A stretch of 64,000 nt of DNA, taken from positions 62,001 through 126,000 of the forward strand of contig JAJYBU010000004.1 of NCBI GenBank assembly GCA_021778845.1, in the 5' to 3' direction. Source of the DNA: Acidobacteriota bacterium (lineage in GTDB: Bacteria; Acidobacteriota; Terriglobia; Terriglobales; Acidobacteriaceae). Below, one piece after another: positions 26,635 to 36,954 of this stretch. The notes beneath the pieces were generated by a model. That model did not search any database and was not told the origin of the DNA. It saw only the letters and a program-made list of their open reading frames with translations. A program made the translations under genes and the position numbers. Each line of letters starts with the position of its first letter. Position 1 is the first letter of the stretch.

Positions 26635-29079
26635 TCACGACGGCTTCTGCGCGTGTCTTGCTGGCCACTTCCAGTCGCGGATCTCGGGCCGGTCAATCCC
26701 ATTCTGATTCGCATAGCAGATCGAATCGATGATCTGATTCTTCAGCCACTCCTTGGTGTGCGCAGCAGAGACGCGCAGCGAAGGCACACGATCGATCACA
26801 TCGATCGCCAGGTTAAAACGATCGATCTGATTGAGAATCGCCAACTCCAGCGGCGTGTTGATGTTCCCCTTCTCCTTATAGCCGCGCACATGGAAGTTGT
26901 CGTGGTTGGTCCTGCGGTAGGTGAACTTATGGATCAGCGACGCATAGGCATGGAAGTTGAAGATCACCGGCTTGTCCCTTGTAAACAGGCTGTCGAAGTC
27001 ACGATCAGACAGCCCGTGCGGATGTTCTGACGCGGGCTTCAGACGGAAGAGATCGACCACGTTGACAAACCGTATCTTCAGTTCGGGGCACCGTTCGCGC
27101 AGAATCGCCACAGCAGCCAGCGCCTCCAGCGTGGGGATGTCGCCCGCGCATGCCATCACCACATCCGGCTCAACCCCTTCGTCATTGCTGGCGAAATCCC
27201 AGATGCCAATACCCTTGGTGCAGTGATCGACCGCCTCGTCCATGTCTAGATATTGCAGGTGCAGCATCTTGTCCGAGACAATCACGTTCACATAGTTCGT
27301 CGTGCGCAGACAGTGATCCGCCACGCTCAGCAGGCAGTTCGCATCAGGCGGCAGATAGATGCGCGTCGCCTCAGCGCTCTTGTTCGTTACGACATCCAGA
27401 AAGCCCGGGTCCTGATGCGTAAATCCGTTGTGGTCCTGCCGCCACACCAGCGACGTGATCAGCAGATTGAGCGACGAGATCGGCGCTCGCCAACGCAGCT
27501 CCAGCTTGCTCTTCTCTAACCACTTCGCGTGCTGATTGAACATCGAGTCGATGATGTGCACAAACGCTTCATAGCTTGAAAGCAAACCATGCCGTCCGGT
27601 CAGCAGATAGCCCTCGAACCAGCCCTCGAGTGTATGCTCGCTCAACATCTCCATCACGCGGCCATCGGTGGCAAGAAAGCCACCATCCGCATCCGACGGC
27701 ACCATCTCCGCAAGCCACGTCTTGGGGCTCGCGGCATAGATCCCGTCCAGCCGGTTTGAGGCTGTCTCATCGGGGCCGAACACGCGGAAGCGGCGCATAT
27801 TCCTTCTCATCACATCGCACAAAAACTTTGCCAGCGTACCGGTCGGCGAAACTTCAACCTTCCCCGGATCATCCACCTTGATGGCGTAGTTGCGAAAGTC
27901 CGGCAGATCGAGAGGCTTGCGCAGCAGCCCTCCATTCGCATGAGGATTGCCGCTGATCCGTCGCTCTCCCTTCGGCGGAAGCTCTCGCAGATCAGCGACG
28001 AGTCTTCCGGCTTCGTCGAACAGTTCTTCCGGGCGATAGCTCAGCATCCACTGCTCGACGAGTTTGAGATGTTCAGGATTCGTCTTCGGATCGAGAATAG
28101 GCATCTGGTGCGCTCGCCACGAGCCCTCCAGCTTGTGCCCATCAATCTCCTTCGGGCAGGTCCAGCCCTTGGGCGTGCGCAGAATGATCATCGGCCACCG
28201 CGGCCGCTGCGTTGGCGTCCCCGCAGGCGCACTCCGGGCCTTCTGCTGAATCGCGCGAATCTCCAGGATGCACTGCTCCATCACCTGCGCCATCTTCGGA
28301 TGCATCAGCGCAGGGTCATCACCCTCCACCACGTAAGGCTTCCATCCATAACCCACAAAGAGGCTCTCCAACTCCTCATGCGTGATGCGCGCGAGCACGG
28401 TGGGATTTGCAATCTTGTAACCGTTCAGATGCAGCACAGGCAGCACCGCACCATCCGTGATCGGATTCAGAAACTTGTTCGAATGCCACGACGTCGCCAG
28501 CGGTCCCGTCTCCGCCTCGCCATCGCCAACCACTACCGTGACGATCAGATCAGGGTTATCAAACGCCGCGCCAAATCCATGCGAAAGACTGTAGCCCAGC
28601 TCGCCACCCTCGTGGATGGATCCCGGCGTCTCCGGTGTGCAGTGGCTGCCGATCCCACCCGGAAATGAAAACTGTTTGAAGAACCTCTGCATACCCTGGA
28701 GATCCTGGCTCATCGTCGGGTAGACCTCTGAGTACACGCCTTCCAGGTAGCTGTTCGAGAGCGTCGCAGGCGCTCCATGTCCGGGCCCTGCAATGTAGAT
28801 CGCGGAGAGATCGTACTTCCTGATCAGCCGGTTCAGATGCACCCACGTAAACGTCTGGCCCGGATCGCTTCCCCAATGCCCCAGCAGGCGGTTCTTGATA
28901 TGCTCGGGCCGAAGCGACTCACGCAGCAGAGGGTTCGCCTGCAGATACAGCATGCCGACGCAAAGATAATTGCACGCTCTCCAGTACGCATCCATCCTGC
29001 GCAACTCATCCGCGGTCAGGCTTGCAGTCTCAGCATCCAGCGGTTCCAGTACAGCATTCGCAGAGTCATTGGTGTTCAT
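26635..29079 (-). CDS. xfp: Phosphoketolase (xylulose-5-P/fructose-6-P type)
   Basis: From the ATG at 29079, which has GAGGAG close upstream, the enzyme is 814 aa, the normal size. Landmarks are [62 protein letters not shown] (ThDP/Mg binding) and NGYKIANPT. Phosphoketolase splits xylulose-5-P (or fructose-6-P) into acetyl phosphate and glyceraldehyde-3-P (or erythrose-4-P). It lies 31 bases downstream of acetate kinase, so acetyl phosphate can be turned straight into acetate plus ATP without acetyl-CoA. A second in-frame ATG at 29091 is possible. Confidence 0.95.
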   Translation of the reverse strand: MNTNDSANAVLEPLDAETASLTADELRRMDAYWRACNYLCVGMLYLQANPLLRESLRPEHIKNRLLGHWGSDPGQTFTWVHLNRLIRKYDLSAIYIAGPGHGAPATLSNSYLEGVYSEVYPTMSQDLQGMQRFFKQFSFPGGIGSHCTPETPGSIHEGGELGYSLSHGFGAAFDNPDLIVTVVVGDGEAETGPLATSWHSNKFLNPITDGAVLPVLHLNGYKIANPTVLARITHEELESLFVGYGWKPYVVEGDDPALMHPKMAQVMEQCILEIRAIQQKARSAPAGTPTQRPRWPMIILRTPKGWTCPKEIDGHKLEGSWRAHQMPILDPKTNPEHLKLVEQWMLSYRPEELFDEAGRLVADLRELPPKGERRISGNPHANGGLLRKPLDLPDFRNYAIKVDDPGKVEVSPTGTLAKFLCDVMRRNMRRFRVFGPDETASNRLDGIYAASPKTWLAEMVPSDADGGFLATDGRVMEMLSEHTLEGWFEGYLLTGRHGLLSSYEAFVHIIDSMFNQHAKWLEKSKLELRWRAPISSLNLLITSLVWRQDHNGFTHQDPGFLDVVTNKSAEATRIYLPPDANCLLSVADHCLRTTNYVNVIVSDKMLHLQYLDMDEAVDHCTKGIGIWDFASNDEGVEPDVVMACAGDIPTLEALAAVAILRERCPELKIRFVNVVDLFRLKPASEHPHGLSDRDFDSLFTRDKPVIFNFHAYASLIHKFTYRRTNHDNFHVRGYKEKGNINTPLELAILNQIDRFNLAIDVIDRVPSLRVSAAHTKEWLKNQIIDSICYANQNGIDRPEIRDWKWPARHAQKPS

Positions 29080-29110
29080 CGCGCTCCTCATTCTCGCCCT
29101 GAATATCGCA

Positions 29111-30358
29111 TCACGAAATCGTCGCCTCTATCGCAGAGATGCGTCCCGCCTCTTGCTGGATCATGCGCTCGACATGCACCGCGATCATCTCGTCTTCCTG
29201 GGCCGGGACAACGAGGACAGCGGTTTGGGAGAGCGGCGAACTGATCCGTTGGATGCCACTCGCAGCCGCTTGGTTGAGTGCCGCATCGATATGCACACCC
29301 ACCTCCGCCAACCCGCCCAGAATCTCCATCCGCGCCTGCGCATCATGCTCGCCGATGCCGCCCGCCAGCACGATCGCATCCAGCCCGCCGAGCAGCCAGC
29401 AGAAGCCGCCGATGGCCTTGGTCACGCTGCGCGTAAAGATCTTCAACGCCAGCGCAGCGCGTTCATTTCCACCGTTCGCCGCCCTGCGCACGGCCTTCAC
29501 ATCGTTGTCCATGCCGCTCAGCGCCACCATCCCCGACGCATGATTCAGCAGCGCTTCAACGGCTGCAACGTTATCGTCTGACGTCTGCTTCTGGTCGCGC
29601 AACAGATACAGCACAAGCCCCGGATCGAGGTCGCCCGAGCGCGTTCCCATCACCACGCCGCCCGTCGGCGTCAGCCCCATCGTGTTATCCACGGACCGCC
29701 CATCGAGCAGCGCCGTCACGCTGCATCCGCTGCCGAGATGCGCAATGGCCATCCGCTTCGGAACCGTTCCGCAAAGCTGTAACTGACGCACAATCGACTC
29801 GCAACTGAGCCCGTGAAATCCATACCGCCGCACGCCGCGCTCAGCATACTCAGGCCGCAGCGGATACGTCATCGCCTCTTCCGGCATGGTCTGATGAAAG
29901 ACCGTATCGAAGCACGCGTAGTGTGGAACATCCGGAAATCGTGCCATGAACGCGCGCATCATCTGTACAGCTTCCGGATCGTGCAACGGAGCGAACTCGC
30001 TGGCTGCTTCCAGGTCAGCGAGCACCTCAGGCGTGATGCGTTGATGCTCGCGCAGCTTCGGCCCCGGATGCACCACACGATATCCTACCGCCTGAAATGC
30101 AGGCATTCCACTGCTCGACACCACATCGAGAACCTCAGCAACCGCCTCCGCTACTCCATGAATTCCGAGCCTGGATTCTACAGACTTCCCCGCGGCTCCA
30201 GCAGCAGAGCGAACGGTCAGCGTGCTCTCCGCTTCCCCAATGTCGCTGAGTTGTCCATCCACCACAGAGCGCGGCTCAGCAGTTCCAGCCTGCGCCTCCA
30301 TCGCAAAGATCGAGAACTTGATCGACGAGGATCCGCTATTCACGACGAGTATCAGCAT
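29111..30358 (-). CDS. ackA: Acetate kinase AckA
   Basis: The enzyme is 415 aa from the ATG at 30358, opening [18 protein letters not shown]. The sugar-kinase-like ASKHA signatures are [25 protein letters not shown] and [15 protein letters not shown], and FHGLSCESI. It moves the phosphate of acetyl phosphate to ADP. Its position directly upstream of phosphoketolase, with no pta gene, argues for the phosphoketolase shortcut. A 57-base gap separates it from the slipin gene upstream. Confidence 0.94.
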   Translation of the reverse strand: MLILVVNSGSSSIKFSIFAMEAQAGTAEPRSVVDGQLSDIGEAESTLTVRSAAGAAGKSVESRLGIHGVAEAVAEVLDVVSSSGMPAFQAVGYRVVHPGPKLREHQRITPEVLADLEAASEFAPLHDPEAVQMMRAFMARFPDVPHYACFDTVFHQTMPEEAMTYPLRPEYAERGVRRYGFHGLSCESIVRQLQLCGTVPKRMAIAHLGSGCSVTALLDGRSVDNTMGLTPTGGVVMGTRSGDLDPGLVLYLLRDQKQTSDDNVAAVEALLNHASGMVALSGMDNDVKAVRRAANGGNERAALALKIFTRSVTKAIGGFCWLLGGLDAIVLAGGIGEHDAQARMEILGGLAEVGVHIDAALNQAAASGIQRISSPLSQTAVLVVPAQEDEMIAVHVERMIQQEAGRISAIEATIS

Positions 30359-30415
30359 CCCGAACACCCTGCCTGCACATGCGTTGATTCGAATCCACCG
30401 CCTATCGACGCTCCA

Positions 30416-31471
30416 TCAAAGATTGCGTCCCTCATGACGACCTTCCTCCTGCGGCCAGACACCCTTCGCGCCAGCACTGCTCGGTCGAAACGACTCCAGC
30501 AACTCCACCATACTCATGGGCCCTGCGGACTGCGGCGACGGCGACGGAATCCCGCTCGATGAACTCTCTCTGCCTGCATCGTTGTTCTTGTGCTGCTGTC
30601 CAATGCCCATGGTCAGCGCCGTCAATCCGGCCATGCTTCCCAGTTGCATAGTCTCCACAGCGGAGCTCGGGACAATCACAATCGTCGAGTTCTGCTTCAG
30701 GCCTTCATACAGCATATTCATCGCTCTCAAATGCAACGCCACTGGATTATTGATATAGGTCAGTGCCGCCTCTCCAAACTTCTCAGCCACCTGCCGTTCG
30801 GAGTCGCCCAGAATCACCCGAGCCTGGCGCTCACGCTCTGCCTGCGCCTGCATCGACATCGCATCCTCCAACGCCGGCGGAATGAGCACGTCCTTCACCT
30901 CCACCGAGATCACATGAATGCCCCACGGCTCCGTGCGTGCGTCGATAATCCTCTGCAGCGCATCGCTGATCTTGTCGCGGCCTTCGAGCATATCGCACAG
31001 CATCGTCTTGCCAATCACATCGCGCAGCGCCGTCTGCGACGCCCAACTAATCGAGCTCTGATAATCTGCAACGTTCAACGCCGCCATCTTCGGATCGATG
31101 ATCTGCCAGAACAGCACAGCATCCACATCCACCGGAACCGTGTCCTTGGTAAGTGTCTTTTCCGCCTTGAAGGAGCTGGTGAGAACGCGCGTATCAATCC
31201 AGTAAGGAATCGTATCGATCAGCGGAATGATGAAGAAGAGGCCCGGCCCCTCGACGGCGCGAAATTTTCCGAGCCGCAGAACAATGCCGCGCGTCCACTG
31301 GTCGGCAACCCGAATCGCTGCGGAGACCAGCGCCGCAACCAGCACCGACAGAATCACCACCGCAATCGCCGCGAACTGAGCGCCCGCCGCATTCAGCCCA
31401 TAGGCTATCGCCGCGCCGATGGAGAGCAGCACGATGAAGACTAATCCCGGCAACGAACTCGTCGTTTTCAT
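30416..31471 (-). CDS. Slipin/stomatin-like SPFH-domain membrane protein
   Basis: The ATG at 31471 with AAGGGG upstream gives 351 aa. One or two hydrophobic segments at the N-terminus are followed by the SPFH (band 7) domain: GIVLRLGKFRAVEGPGLFFIIPLID, KTLTKDTVPVDVDAVLFW and AQAERERQARVILGDSE. Such proteins scaffold membrane microdomains. The C-terminal 60 residues are polar, Ser/Pro-rich. Genomic partners of slipins are often NfeD-type proteases, which I do not see here; instead the gene precedes ackA and xfp, with probable co-transcription. Confidence 0.88.
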   Translation of the reverse strand: MKTTSSLPGLVFIVLLSIGAAIAYGLNAAGAQFAAIAVVILSVLVAALVSAAIRVADQWTRGIVLRLGKFRAVEGPGLFFIIPLIDTIPYWIDTRVLTSSFKAEKTLTKDTVPVDVDAVLFWQIIDPKMAALNVADYQSSISWASQTALRDVIGKTMLCDMLEGRDKISDALQRIIDARTEPWGIHVISVEVKDVLIPPALEDAMSMQAQAERERQARVILGDSERQVAEKFGEAALTYINNPVALHLRAMNMLYEGLKQNSTIVIVPSSAVETMQLGSMAGLTALTMGIGQQHKNNDAGRESSSSGIPSPSPQSAGPMSMVELLESFRPSSAGAKGVWPQEEGRHEGRNL

Positions 31472-31696
31472 GTGAAAGCCCCTTCGATCTCCGCGAGGGA
31501 GGGCGGGGACCTGACTGTCCGGTTGGATGCACATCGTGGCGCAGGCGTGGCCACTGCATGCGCTTTCTTCATCCCAGGAACGCATGACCGCGACGCATCC
31601 CAGCGCGCATACCCCAAGCGCGTCACACCATTCCACTCAACGCGGCCCCACCAGCGCCGTACAATCTCTCCAGACCGATCCCCCTTACAGCGAGTG

Positions 31697-33067
31697 CTAC
31701 CCGTCCACCTCCGCACCGAAGTACGGGGCTTTGTCCCCTATCGACGGCGCACCGATCCGCGGCACCAGCAGATGGAAGATGATCAGCGACACAACATACG
31801 CGAAGCTCGCCAGCGCGAAGATCACCAGTGGATGCGGCGAGAGCAGGTGCGAGACCAGCGCCGTGAAGACCGCTCCTCCGAGCGACCCAGCCGCTCCACC
31901 AATTCCCACCACCGTGGAGACCGATGTCGACGGAAACATGTCGGTGGGCGTGGTGAACAGCGTTGCTGACCACCCCTGATGGGCCGCCGCGGCCAGCGCA
32001 AACAGGCCGACCGCCGGCCAGGCGTTATGCGGCGACAGTTGATGCATGTGCGGCACCAGCATCAGCGGCAACACGCACAACGAGGTCACCAGCATGGCAA
32101 ACTTCCGTCCGCTGTTCACCGTGTGTCCCCGCTTCATGCGCAGGCCGGAGAGCCCTCCACCGAAGAACGAGCCCACCGACGAAACCGCATACACGATCAC
32201 GATCGGCCAGTAAGCCTGCGCCAGGCTCAGACCATAGTTGTCATTCAAATACATCGGCAGATAGAAGAGATAGAACCACCACACAGGGTCCGTGAGGCCC
32301 TTCGCAATCGAGAACGCATACAGCCCGCGGTTGCGCAGAAGAATTCCATACAGCGCCTTCCCCGAAACGTCGGGAACGACACGCTTCAGATCGGACTGCG
32401 TTGTGGTGAGCCCGCGCCGCAAGCGGTTATACGGAAACAGCAGCCACAGTCCCAGCCACGCAATTCCCATCGTGCCTGTGCACAGAAATGCGGCGCGCCA
32501 TCCAAAGCGCATCGTCACCAGCGGAATAATTGCCGGCGCAATAAAGAAGGCCGCGTTGGCACCGGAGTTGAACACGCCCACGGCGAGCGCGCGGTCCTCG
32601 CTGGCGAACCACTCGCTGGTGGCCTTGATCGCGGCGGGAAAGTTGCCCGACTCGCCCAGCCCCAGGCAGATGCGCGCAATGCAGAATCCAAGCACCGAGT
32701 GCACCAGTGAGTGGCTCAGCGACGCCGCCGCCCACAGGCCGATTGCCACCGCATAGCCGATCTTGGTTCCCAGCCGGTCAATCAGCGGCGCTGCAACCAG
32801 AAAGCCTACCGCGTAGGCAATCTGAAAGCACTCCACGATGTGGCCGTAGTTCAGGTGGTAGCCATCCTGATACGTCGCACTCACACCCGGAATCCAGCCC
32901 ATGAACGGCAGGTGCAGCAGCGGCTCAATCAGCGACAGCACGGAGCGATCCATGTAGTTGATCGTCGTCGCCAGAAAGAGCAGGAAGCAGACGAACCAGC
33001 GCATCTTCGACTCACTCGGAGGGGCGGTAAACTCCCGTGAGTGCGATTCAGTGGCTTCAGAAAACAT
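31697..33067 (-). CDS. MFS transporter of the anion:cation symporter (ACS) family, hexuronate/glucarate type
   Basis: The ATG at 33067 gives 456 aa with 12 hydrophobic segments. The ACS signature GLGESGNFPAAIKATSEWFASEDRALAVGVFNSGANAAFF is typical of hexuronate (ExuT), glucarate and galactonate carriers; the N-terminus RWFVCFLLFLATTINYMDRSVLS is also characteristic. It points away from the glycosidase gene at 33222 with 154 bases between. With the KDG-kinase-like gene and the LacI regulator nearby it forms a likely sugar-acid uptake cluster. The substrate itself is inferred from family and context. Confidence 0.87.
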   Translation of the reverse strand: MFSEATESHSREFTAPPSESKMRWFVCFLLFLATTINYMDRSVLSLIEPLLHLPFMGWIPGVSATYQDGYHLNYGHIVECFQIAYAVGFLVAAPLIDRLGTKIGYAVAIGLWAAASLSHSLVHSVLGFCIARICLGLGESGNFPAAIKATSEWFASEDRALAVGVFNSGANAAFFIAPAIIPLVTMRFGWRAAFLCTGTMGIAWLGLWLLFPYNRLRRGLTTTQSDLKRVVPDVSGKALYGILLRNRGLYAFSIAKGLTDPVWWFYLFYLPMYLNDNYGLSLAQAYWPIVIVYAVSSVGSFFGGGLSGLRMKRGHTVNSGRKFAMLVTSLCVLPLMLVPHMHQLSPHNAWPAVGLFALAAAAHQGWSATLFTTPTDMFPSTSVSTVVGIGGAAGSLGGAVFTALVSHLLSPHPLVIFALASFAYVVSLIIFHLLVPRIGAPSIGDKAPYFGAEVDG

Positions 33068-33221
33068 AATAAGACTCCGTACGAGCGATGCAGTTGAGTA
33101 TATAGAAGTAGCTTCATCATTCGCTGTGCCGTTGGCCACGCAGTAACATCGGCGAGGAATACGTCCATTCGGCTACTATCTAATCGAAGCAACATAGCTA
33201 CATCCATTCGAAGAGGTCATC

Positions 33222-34331
33222 ATGAAGTTGAGGGTATGGATTCTTTGTCTTTTGCTGGTACCGACCTGTGCCGCGGCACAGCAGCCCGAACGCTGGTCCG
33301 CTGAGCAGGCGAACGCGTGGTACGCGAAACAGCCCTGGCTGGTCGGCGCAAACTACGTTCCCTCCGATGCCATCAATCAGCTCGAGATGTTTCAGGCAGC
33401 AACCTGGAATCCGCAGTTGAACGACAAGGAACTTGGCATGGCGCAGGGCATCGGGATGAACACCATGCGCGTCTTCCTGCAGGACCAACTCTGGCAGCAG
33501 GACCCCGCAGGCTTCAAGCAGCGTCTCGACGCGTTTCTCACCATCGCCTCGCGCCACGGCATTCGCCCCATCCTCGTGCTCTTCGATTCCTGCTGGGATC
33601 CTGATCCGAAGCTCGGGCCGCAGCACCCGCCCATCCCCGGCGTGCACAACTCCGGCTGGGTGCAGAGCCCAGGCGAGAAAGAGCTCACCGACCCTGCCGC
33701 CGAACCTGTACTCGAGGCCTACGTGAAGGGCGTCGTCGGAGCCTTCGCCAACGATCCGCGCGTGCTCGCATGGGACATCTGGAACGAGCCCGATAACTCC
33801 AGCGAGCAGTATCCCATCACGCCGCACAAGACCGAGCGCGTCGACCATCTCCTCCCGCTGGCCTTTGCCTGGGCGCGCGCCGAGCATCCCATCCAGCCAC
33901 TCACCAGCGGCGTCTGGATGGGCGACTGGTCCCACCCCGACCGCGAAAGCGCAACCACCAGGATTCAACTCTCCGAGTCCGACATCATCAGCTTCCACAA
34001 CTACGGATGGCCTGAGGACTTCGAGGCGCGCATCAAGGAACTCCAGCCTCTCGGCCGCCCCATCCTCTGCACCGAGTACATGGCGCGCGGCGCCGGCAGC
34101 ACCTTCGACAACACCCTCCCCATCGCCAGGCGCTACCACGTCGCAGCCATCAACTGGGGCCTCGTCGCCGGCAAGACGCAGACCTACTTCCCGTGGGATT
34201 CCTGGCAGCGGCCCTACGTCCTCATGCAGCCCACGGTCTGGTTCCACGAGGTCTTTCGTCAGGACGACAAGCCCTACCGCCAGCACGAGGTCGATCTGAT
34301 CCGCGAGCTCACCGGCCGCGGAACGCCATAG
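33222..34331 (+). CDS. Exported cellulase-family glycoside hydrolase (GH5-like)
   Basis: The 369-aa protein has a signal peptide (LWILCLLLVPTCAAAQQ region) and a (beta/alpha)8 clan A fold: GIGMNTMRVFLQD, LAWDIWNEPDNS with the acid/base Glu, SFHNYGWPEDF and ILCTEYMARGAG with the putative nucleophile Glu. Similar acidobacterial proteins are called 1,4-beta-xylanase or GH5, but the exact sugar is not established. Its setting beside an ACS-family carrier, a PfkB kinase and a LacI regulator suggests breakdown of an uronate- or xylan-containing polymer. Confidence 0.82.
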   Translation: MKLRVWILCLLLVPTCAAAQQPERWSAEQANAWYAKQPWLVGANYVPSDAINQLEMFQAATWNPQLNDKELGMAQGIGMNTMRVFLQDQLWQQDPAGFKQRLDAFLTIASRHGIRPILVLFDSCWDPDPKLGPQHPPIPGVHNSGWVQSPGEKELTDPAAEPVLEAYVKGVVGAFANDPRVLAWDIWNEPDNSSEQYPITPHKTERVDHLLPLAFAWARAEHPIQPLTSGVWMGDWSHPDRESATTRIQLSESDIISFHNYGWPEDFEARIKELQPLGRPILCTEYMARGAGSTFDNTLPIARRYHVAAINWGLVAGKTQTYFPWDSWQRPYVLMQPTVWFHEVFRQDDKPYRQHEVDLIRELTGRGTP

Positions 34332-34405
34332 CTTGCGGCACGCTCCCGCACGCCAACGCCTCGCGTCCACAAAATGAAACGGCTCTCTGGAGATAGCATT
34401 ACCTC

Positions 34406-35572
34406 ATGGCATCCGCAGACAACCATCCGCCAAAGAACACGTCCGCCGCGGCGCCTCAACCAGCGACCGCAGGCCTCACGCTTCGTCCGGCCTCCACGTC
34501 CCGTTGGGACCTTCTCTCGCTCGGCGAGGTGATGCTGCGCTTCGATCCCGGCGAAGGCCGCATCGTCGGCGCGCGCAACTTCCGCGTCTGGGAGGGCGGC
34601 GGCGAGTACAACGTCGCGCGCGGTCTGCGCCGCTGCTTCGGTCTGCGCACCGCCATCGCCACCGCGCTGGTGGACAATCCGGTCGGCCGCCTCGTCGAAG
34701 ATTTAATCCTGCAAGGTGGCGTCGACACCTCTCACCTCCAGTGGATTCCCTTCGACGGCGTTGGCAGCGCCGCACGCAACGGCATCTATTTTCTGGAGCG
34801 CGGATTCGGCGTTCGCGCCGGCCTGGGCATGATGGATCGCGGCCACACGGCCATCTCGCAGATGCGTCCCGGCGACGTCGATTGGGACGCAGTGTTCGGC
34901 ACCGAGGGAGTGCGCTGGTTCCATACCGGCGGCATCATGGCCGCACTCAGCGAAGACGCAACCGAGGTCGTGCGCGAAGCCATGGTCGCTGCCCGGCGTC
35001 ACGGAACCATCGTCAGCTTCGACGCGAACTATCGCCCGTCGTTATGGAAGTCACGCGGCGGCCGCGAGCGTTCGGTCGAAGTCAACCGCTCGCTGATGCC
35101 CATGGTGGACGTCCTCTTCGGCCACGAAGGCGACGTCGCAGCCACGCTCGGCGAAGACGCGCACCGACCCGCATGGCACACGCTCGACACCTTCCGCCCC
35201 ATGGCCGAGCGCGTCGTCCGCGAGTTCCCCACCCTCAAGGTGCTCGCCACCACGGTGCGCCGCCCGCATACAGCGAATCGCAATAGTTGGAGCGCCTTCG
35301 CCTATGCAGGCAGCGACCAGGGAACACCGGGCGAGGCCTTCGAGGGCCTCCACTTCGACCACCTCGACATCCTCGACCGCGTCGGTGGCGGCGACTCCTT
35401 CGCCTCGGGAGTTATCTACGGCCTGCTCGCCGGCAATGGCATCGCCTGGGCACTCGACTGCGGCGTCGCTCACGGCGCCCTGGCCATGACCACCCCCGGC
35501 GACGCCTCCATGGTCACCCTCCCCGAAGTCGAGCGGCTCATGGCCGGCAGCCTTCCCGGAACCATTCGCTAA
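34406..35572 (+). CDS. PfkB-family sugar kinase, 2-keto-3-deoxygluconate kinase type
   Basis: The protein is 388 aa, with an N-terminal extension of about 40 residues before LLSLGEVMLRFDPGEGRI. PfkB signatures include GGGEYNVARGLRRCFG and RVGGGDSFASGVIYGLL (the GxGD catalytic Asp). The substrate-facing SNARG-like motif and the KDG-kinase-like WFHTGGIMAALS region suggest 2-keto-3-deoxygluconate as substrate, giving 2-keto-3-deoxy-6-phosphogluconate. It lies 74 bases after the glycosidase gene and shares its direction. Confidence 0.82.
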   Translation: MASADNHPPKNTSAAAPQPATAGLTLRPASTSRWDLLSLGEVMLRFDPGEGRIVGARNFRVWEGGGEYNVARGLRRCFGLRTAIATALVDNPVGRLVEDLILQGGVDTSHLQWIPFDGVGSAARNGIYFLERGFGVRAGLGMMDRGHTAISQMRPGDVDWDAVFGTEGVRWFHTGGIMAALSEDATEVVREAMVAARRHGTIVSFDANYRPSLWKSRGGRERSVEVNRSLMPMVDVLFGHEGDVAATLGEDAHRPAWHTLDTFRPMAERVVREFPTLKVLATTVRRPHTANRNSWSAFAYAGSDQGTPGEAFEGLHFDHLDILDRVGGGDSFASGVIYGLLAGNGIAWALDCGVAHGALAMTTPGDASMVTLPEVERLMAGSLPGTIR

Positions 35573-35754
35573 GCGTTGGAGTGGATCCGCAGTGTTCGCA
35601 GTCTGGACAGGAATATTGCAGGGAACCCAAACAAAATGTGCTCCCGCCCCTGCGCACAGCCCGCAGCCCTGTATACTCAAACGATCGTGAGAGCGTTCCC
35701 TAGTACGCCATGTGCGACCACGAAGACGTTGCACCCCTGCACCTGGAGCGGCGC

Positions 35755-36819
35755 ATGAGGATGAAGCCCCCCAGCGCATCCAGCCCCCAGGGCACGCCGA
35801 AAAAGCGCACCAGTCTCAAGGATCTGGCTACCTACCTCGGTCTCTCACAGACAACGGTTTCCTTTGTTCTGAACAATGCTCCCCTGGCCAAGAACCTCTC
35901 GCCAGAGACCCGCAGCCGCGTGCAGGAAGCGGCACGCAAATTTAACTACCGCCCAAGCTACTTCGCCCTGAATCTGCATAAGACGGGCAGCGACTCCATC
36001 GGCGTCATCGTCCCGGAGCACAGCGAAGGCTACTTCACCATCGTCATGGAGGGCGTCGAGCGCTACCTCCTGCAGAAGCACTTTCTATACTTCACGGCCT
36101 CCCACTATCACAAGCCAAAGCTGGTCAAGGAATACTCCGAACTCCTGCTCAACCGCGGTGCCGAAGGTCTGCTGCTGCTGAACACCAATGCGGACTTCGA
36201 CACGTCGCTGCCGGTCGTCACCATCTCCGGCCACAAGGAGAAGGAGGGTGTCACCAACGTCTTCATCGATCACCGTATCGCGGCCCGCCTGGCCATCCGC
36301 CACCTCTACGATCTCGGCCATCGCAAGATTGCCTTCATGAAGGGTCCGCACTCCATCATCGATACCGAGTTCCGCTGGGACTCCATGATGCAGATTGCCC
36401 GCGAATTTGGCGTGCAGCCCACACCCGAGCGCACCGTTCAACTCATCACCGGCGGTTGGACCCCGCAGCTTGGCTACGAGCCCACCAAGCGCCTCACCGA
36501 CGCCACCCGCGACTTCACCGCCCTGGTCTGCTTCAACGACACCTCCGCCATCGGCGCCATCCGCGCCCTGCACGAGGTCGGCATGCGCGTTCCCTCCGAT
36601 GTCTCGGTCATCGGCTTCGATGACATCGTCAGCGCCGAGTTCCACGTCCCCAGCCTCACCACCATTCGCCAGCCGCTCAAGCACATGGGCAAACTCGCCG
36701 CCAGCATCCTCCTCGACCGCATCGCCAATCCTGGCCGCCAGTACGCCTCCAACATCCCGGTCAAGCCGACGCTGATCGTGCGCGAATCCACCGCTCCCGT
36801 GGCCAAAGCGTCGCTCTGA
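35755..36819 (+). CDS. LacI-family transcriptional regulator
   Basis: From the ATG at 35755, preceded by GGAGCGG, the protein is 354 aa. The helix-turn-helix is TSLKDLATYLGLSQTTVSFVLNN, followed by the hinge ARKFNYRPSYFALNL and a periplasmic-binding-protein-like sensor domain (IGVIVPEHSEGYF, VIGFDDIVSAEF, TTIRQP). It probably controls the neighbouring sugar-acid genes (MFS carrier, glycosidase, kinase). I looked for a matching operator in the two nearby intergenic regions and did not find a convincing LacI palindrome. Confidence 0.9.
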   Translation: MRMKPPSASSPQGTPKKRTSLKDLATYLGLSQTTVSFVLNNAPLAKNLSPETRSRVQEAARKFNYRPSYFALNLHKTGSDSIGVIVPEHSEGYFTIVMEGVERYLLQKHFLYFTASHYHKPKLVKEYSELLLNRGAEGLLLLNTNADFDTSLPVVTISGHKEKEGVTNVFIDHRIAARLAIRHLYDLGHRKIAFMKGPHSIIDTEFRWDSMMQIAREFGVQPTPERTVQLITGGWTPQLGYEPTKRLTDATRDFTALVCFNDTSAIGAIRALHEVGMRVPSDVSVIGFDDIVSAEFHVPSLTTIRQPLKHMGKLAASILLDRIANPGRQYASNIPVKPTLIVRESTAPVAKASL

Positions 36820-36954
36820 AGCACGTCGCCGGCGCCGCAGCCGGTACCGCGCCCCTCCATCAAAACTGTCCTAAAAGGTGATCGAATCGCGAAGATTCAG
36901 CAAGCGAGCGGCCCAGAGGTGCGCCTCACCTGCGCGCACCGAGCAGCATCAAAT

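Noticed and set aside
33068-33221. LacI operator between the MFS and glycosidase genes
   Set aside because: Short repeats (ATCCATTCG, AGCTAC) are present but no convincing central-CG palindrome, so I did not annotate an operator.
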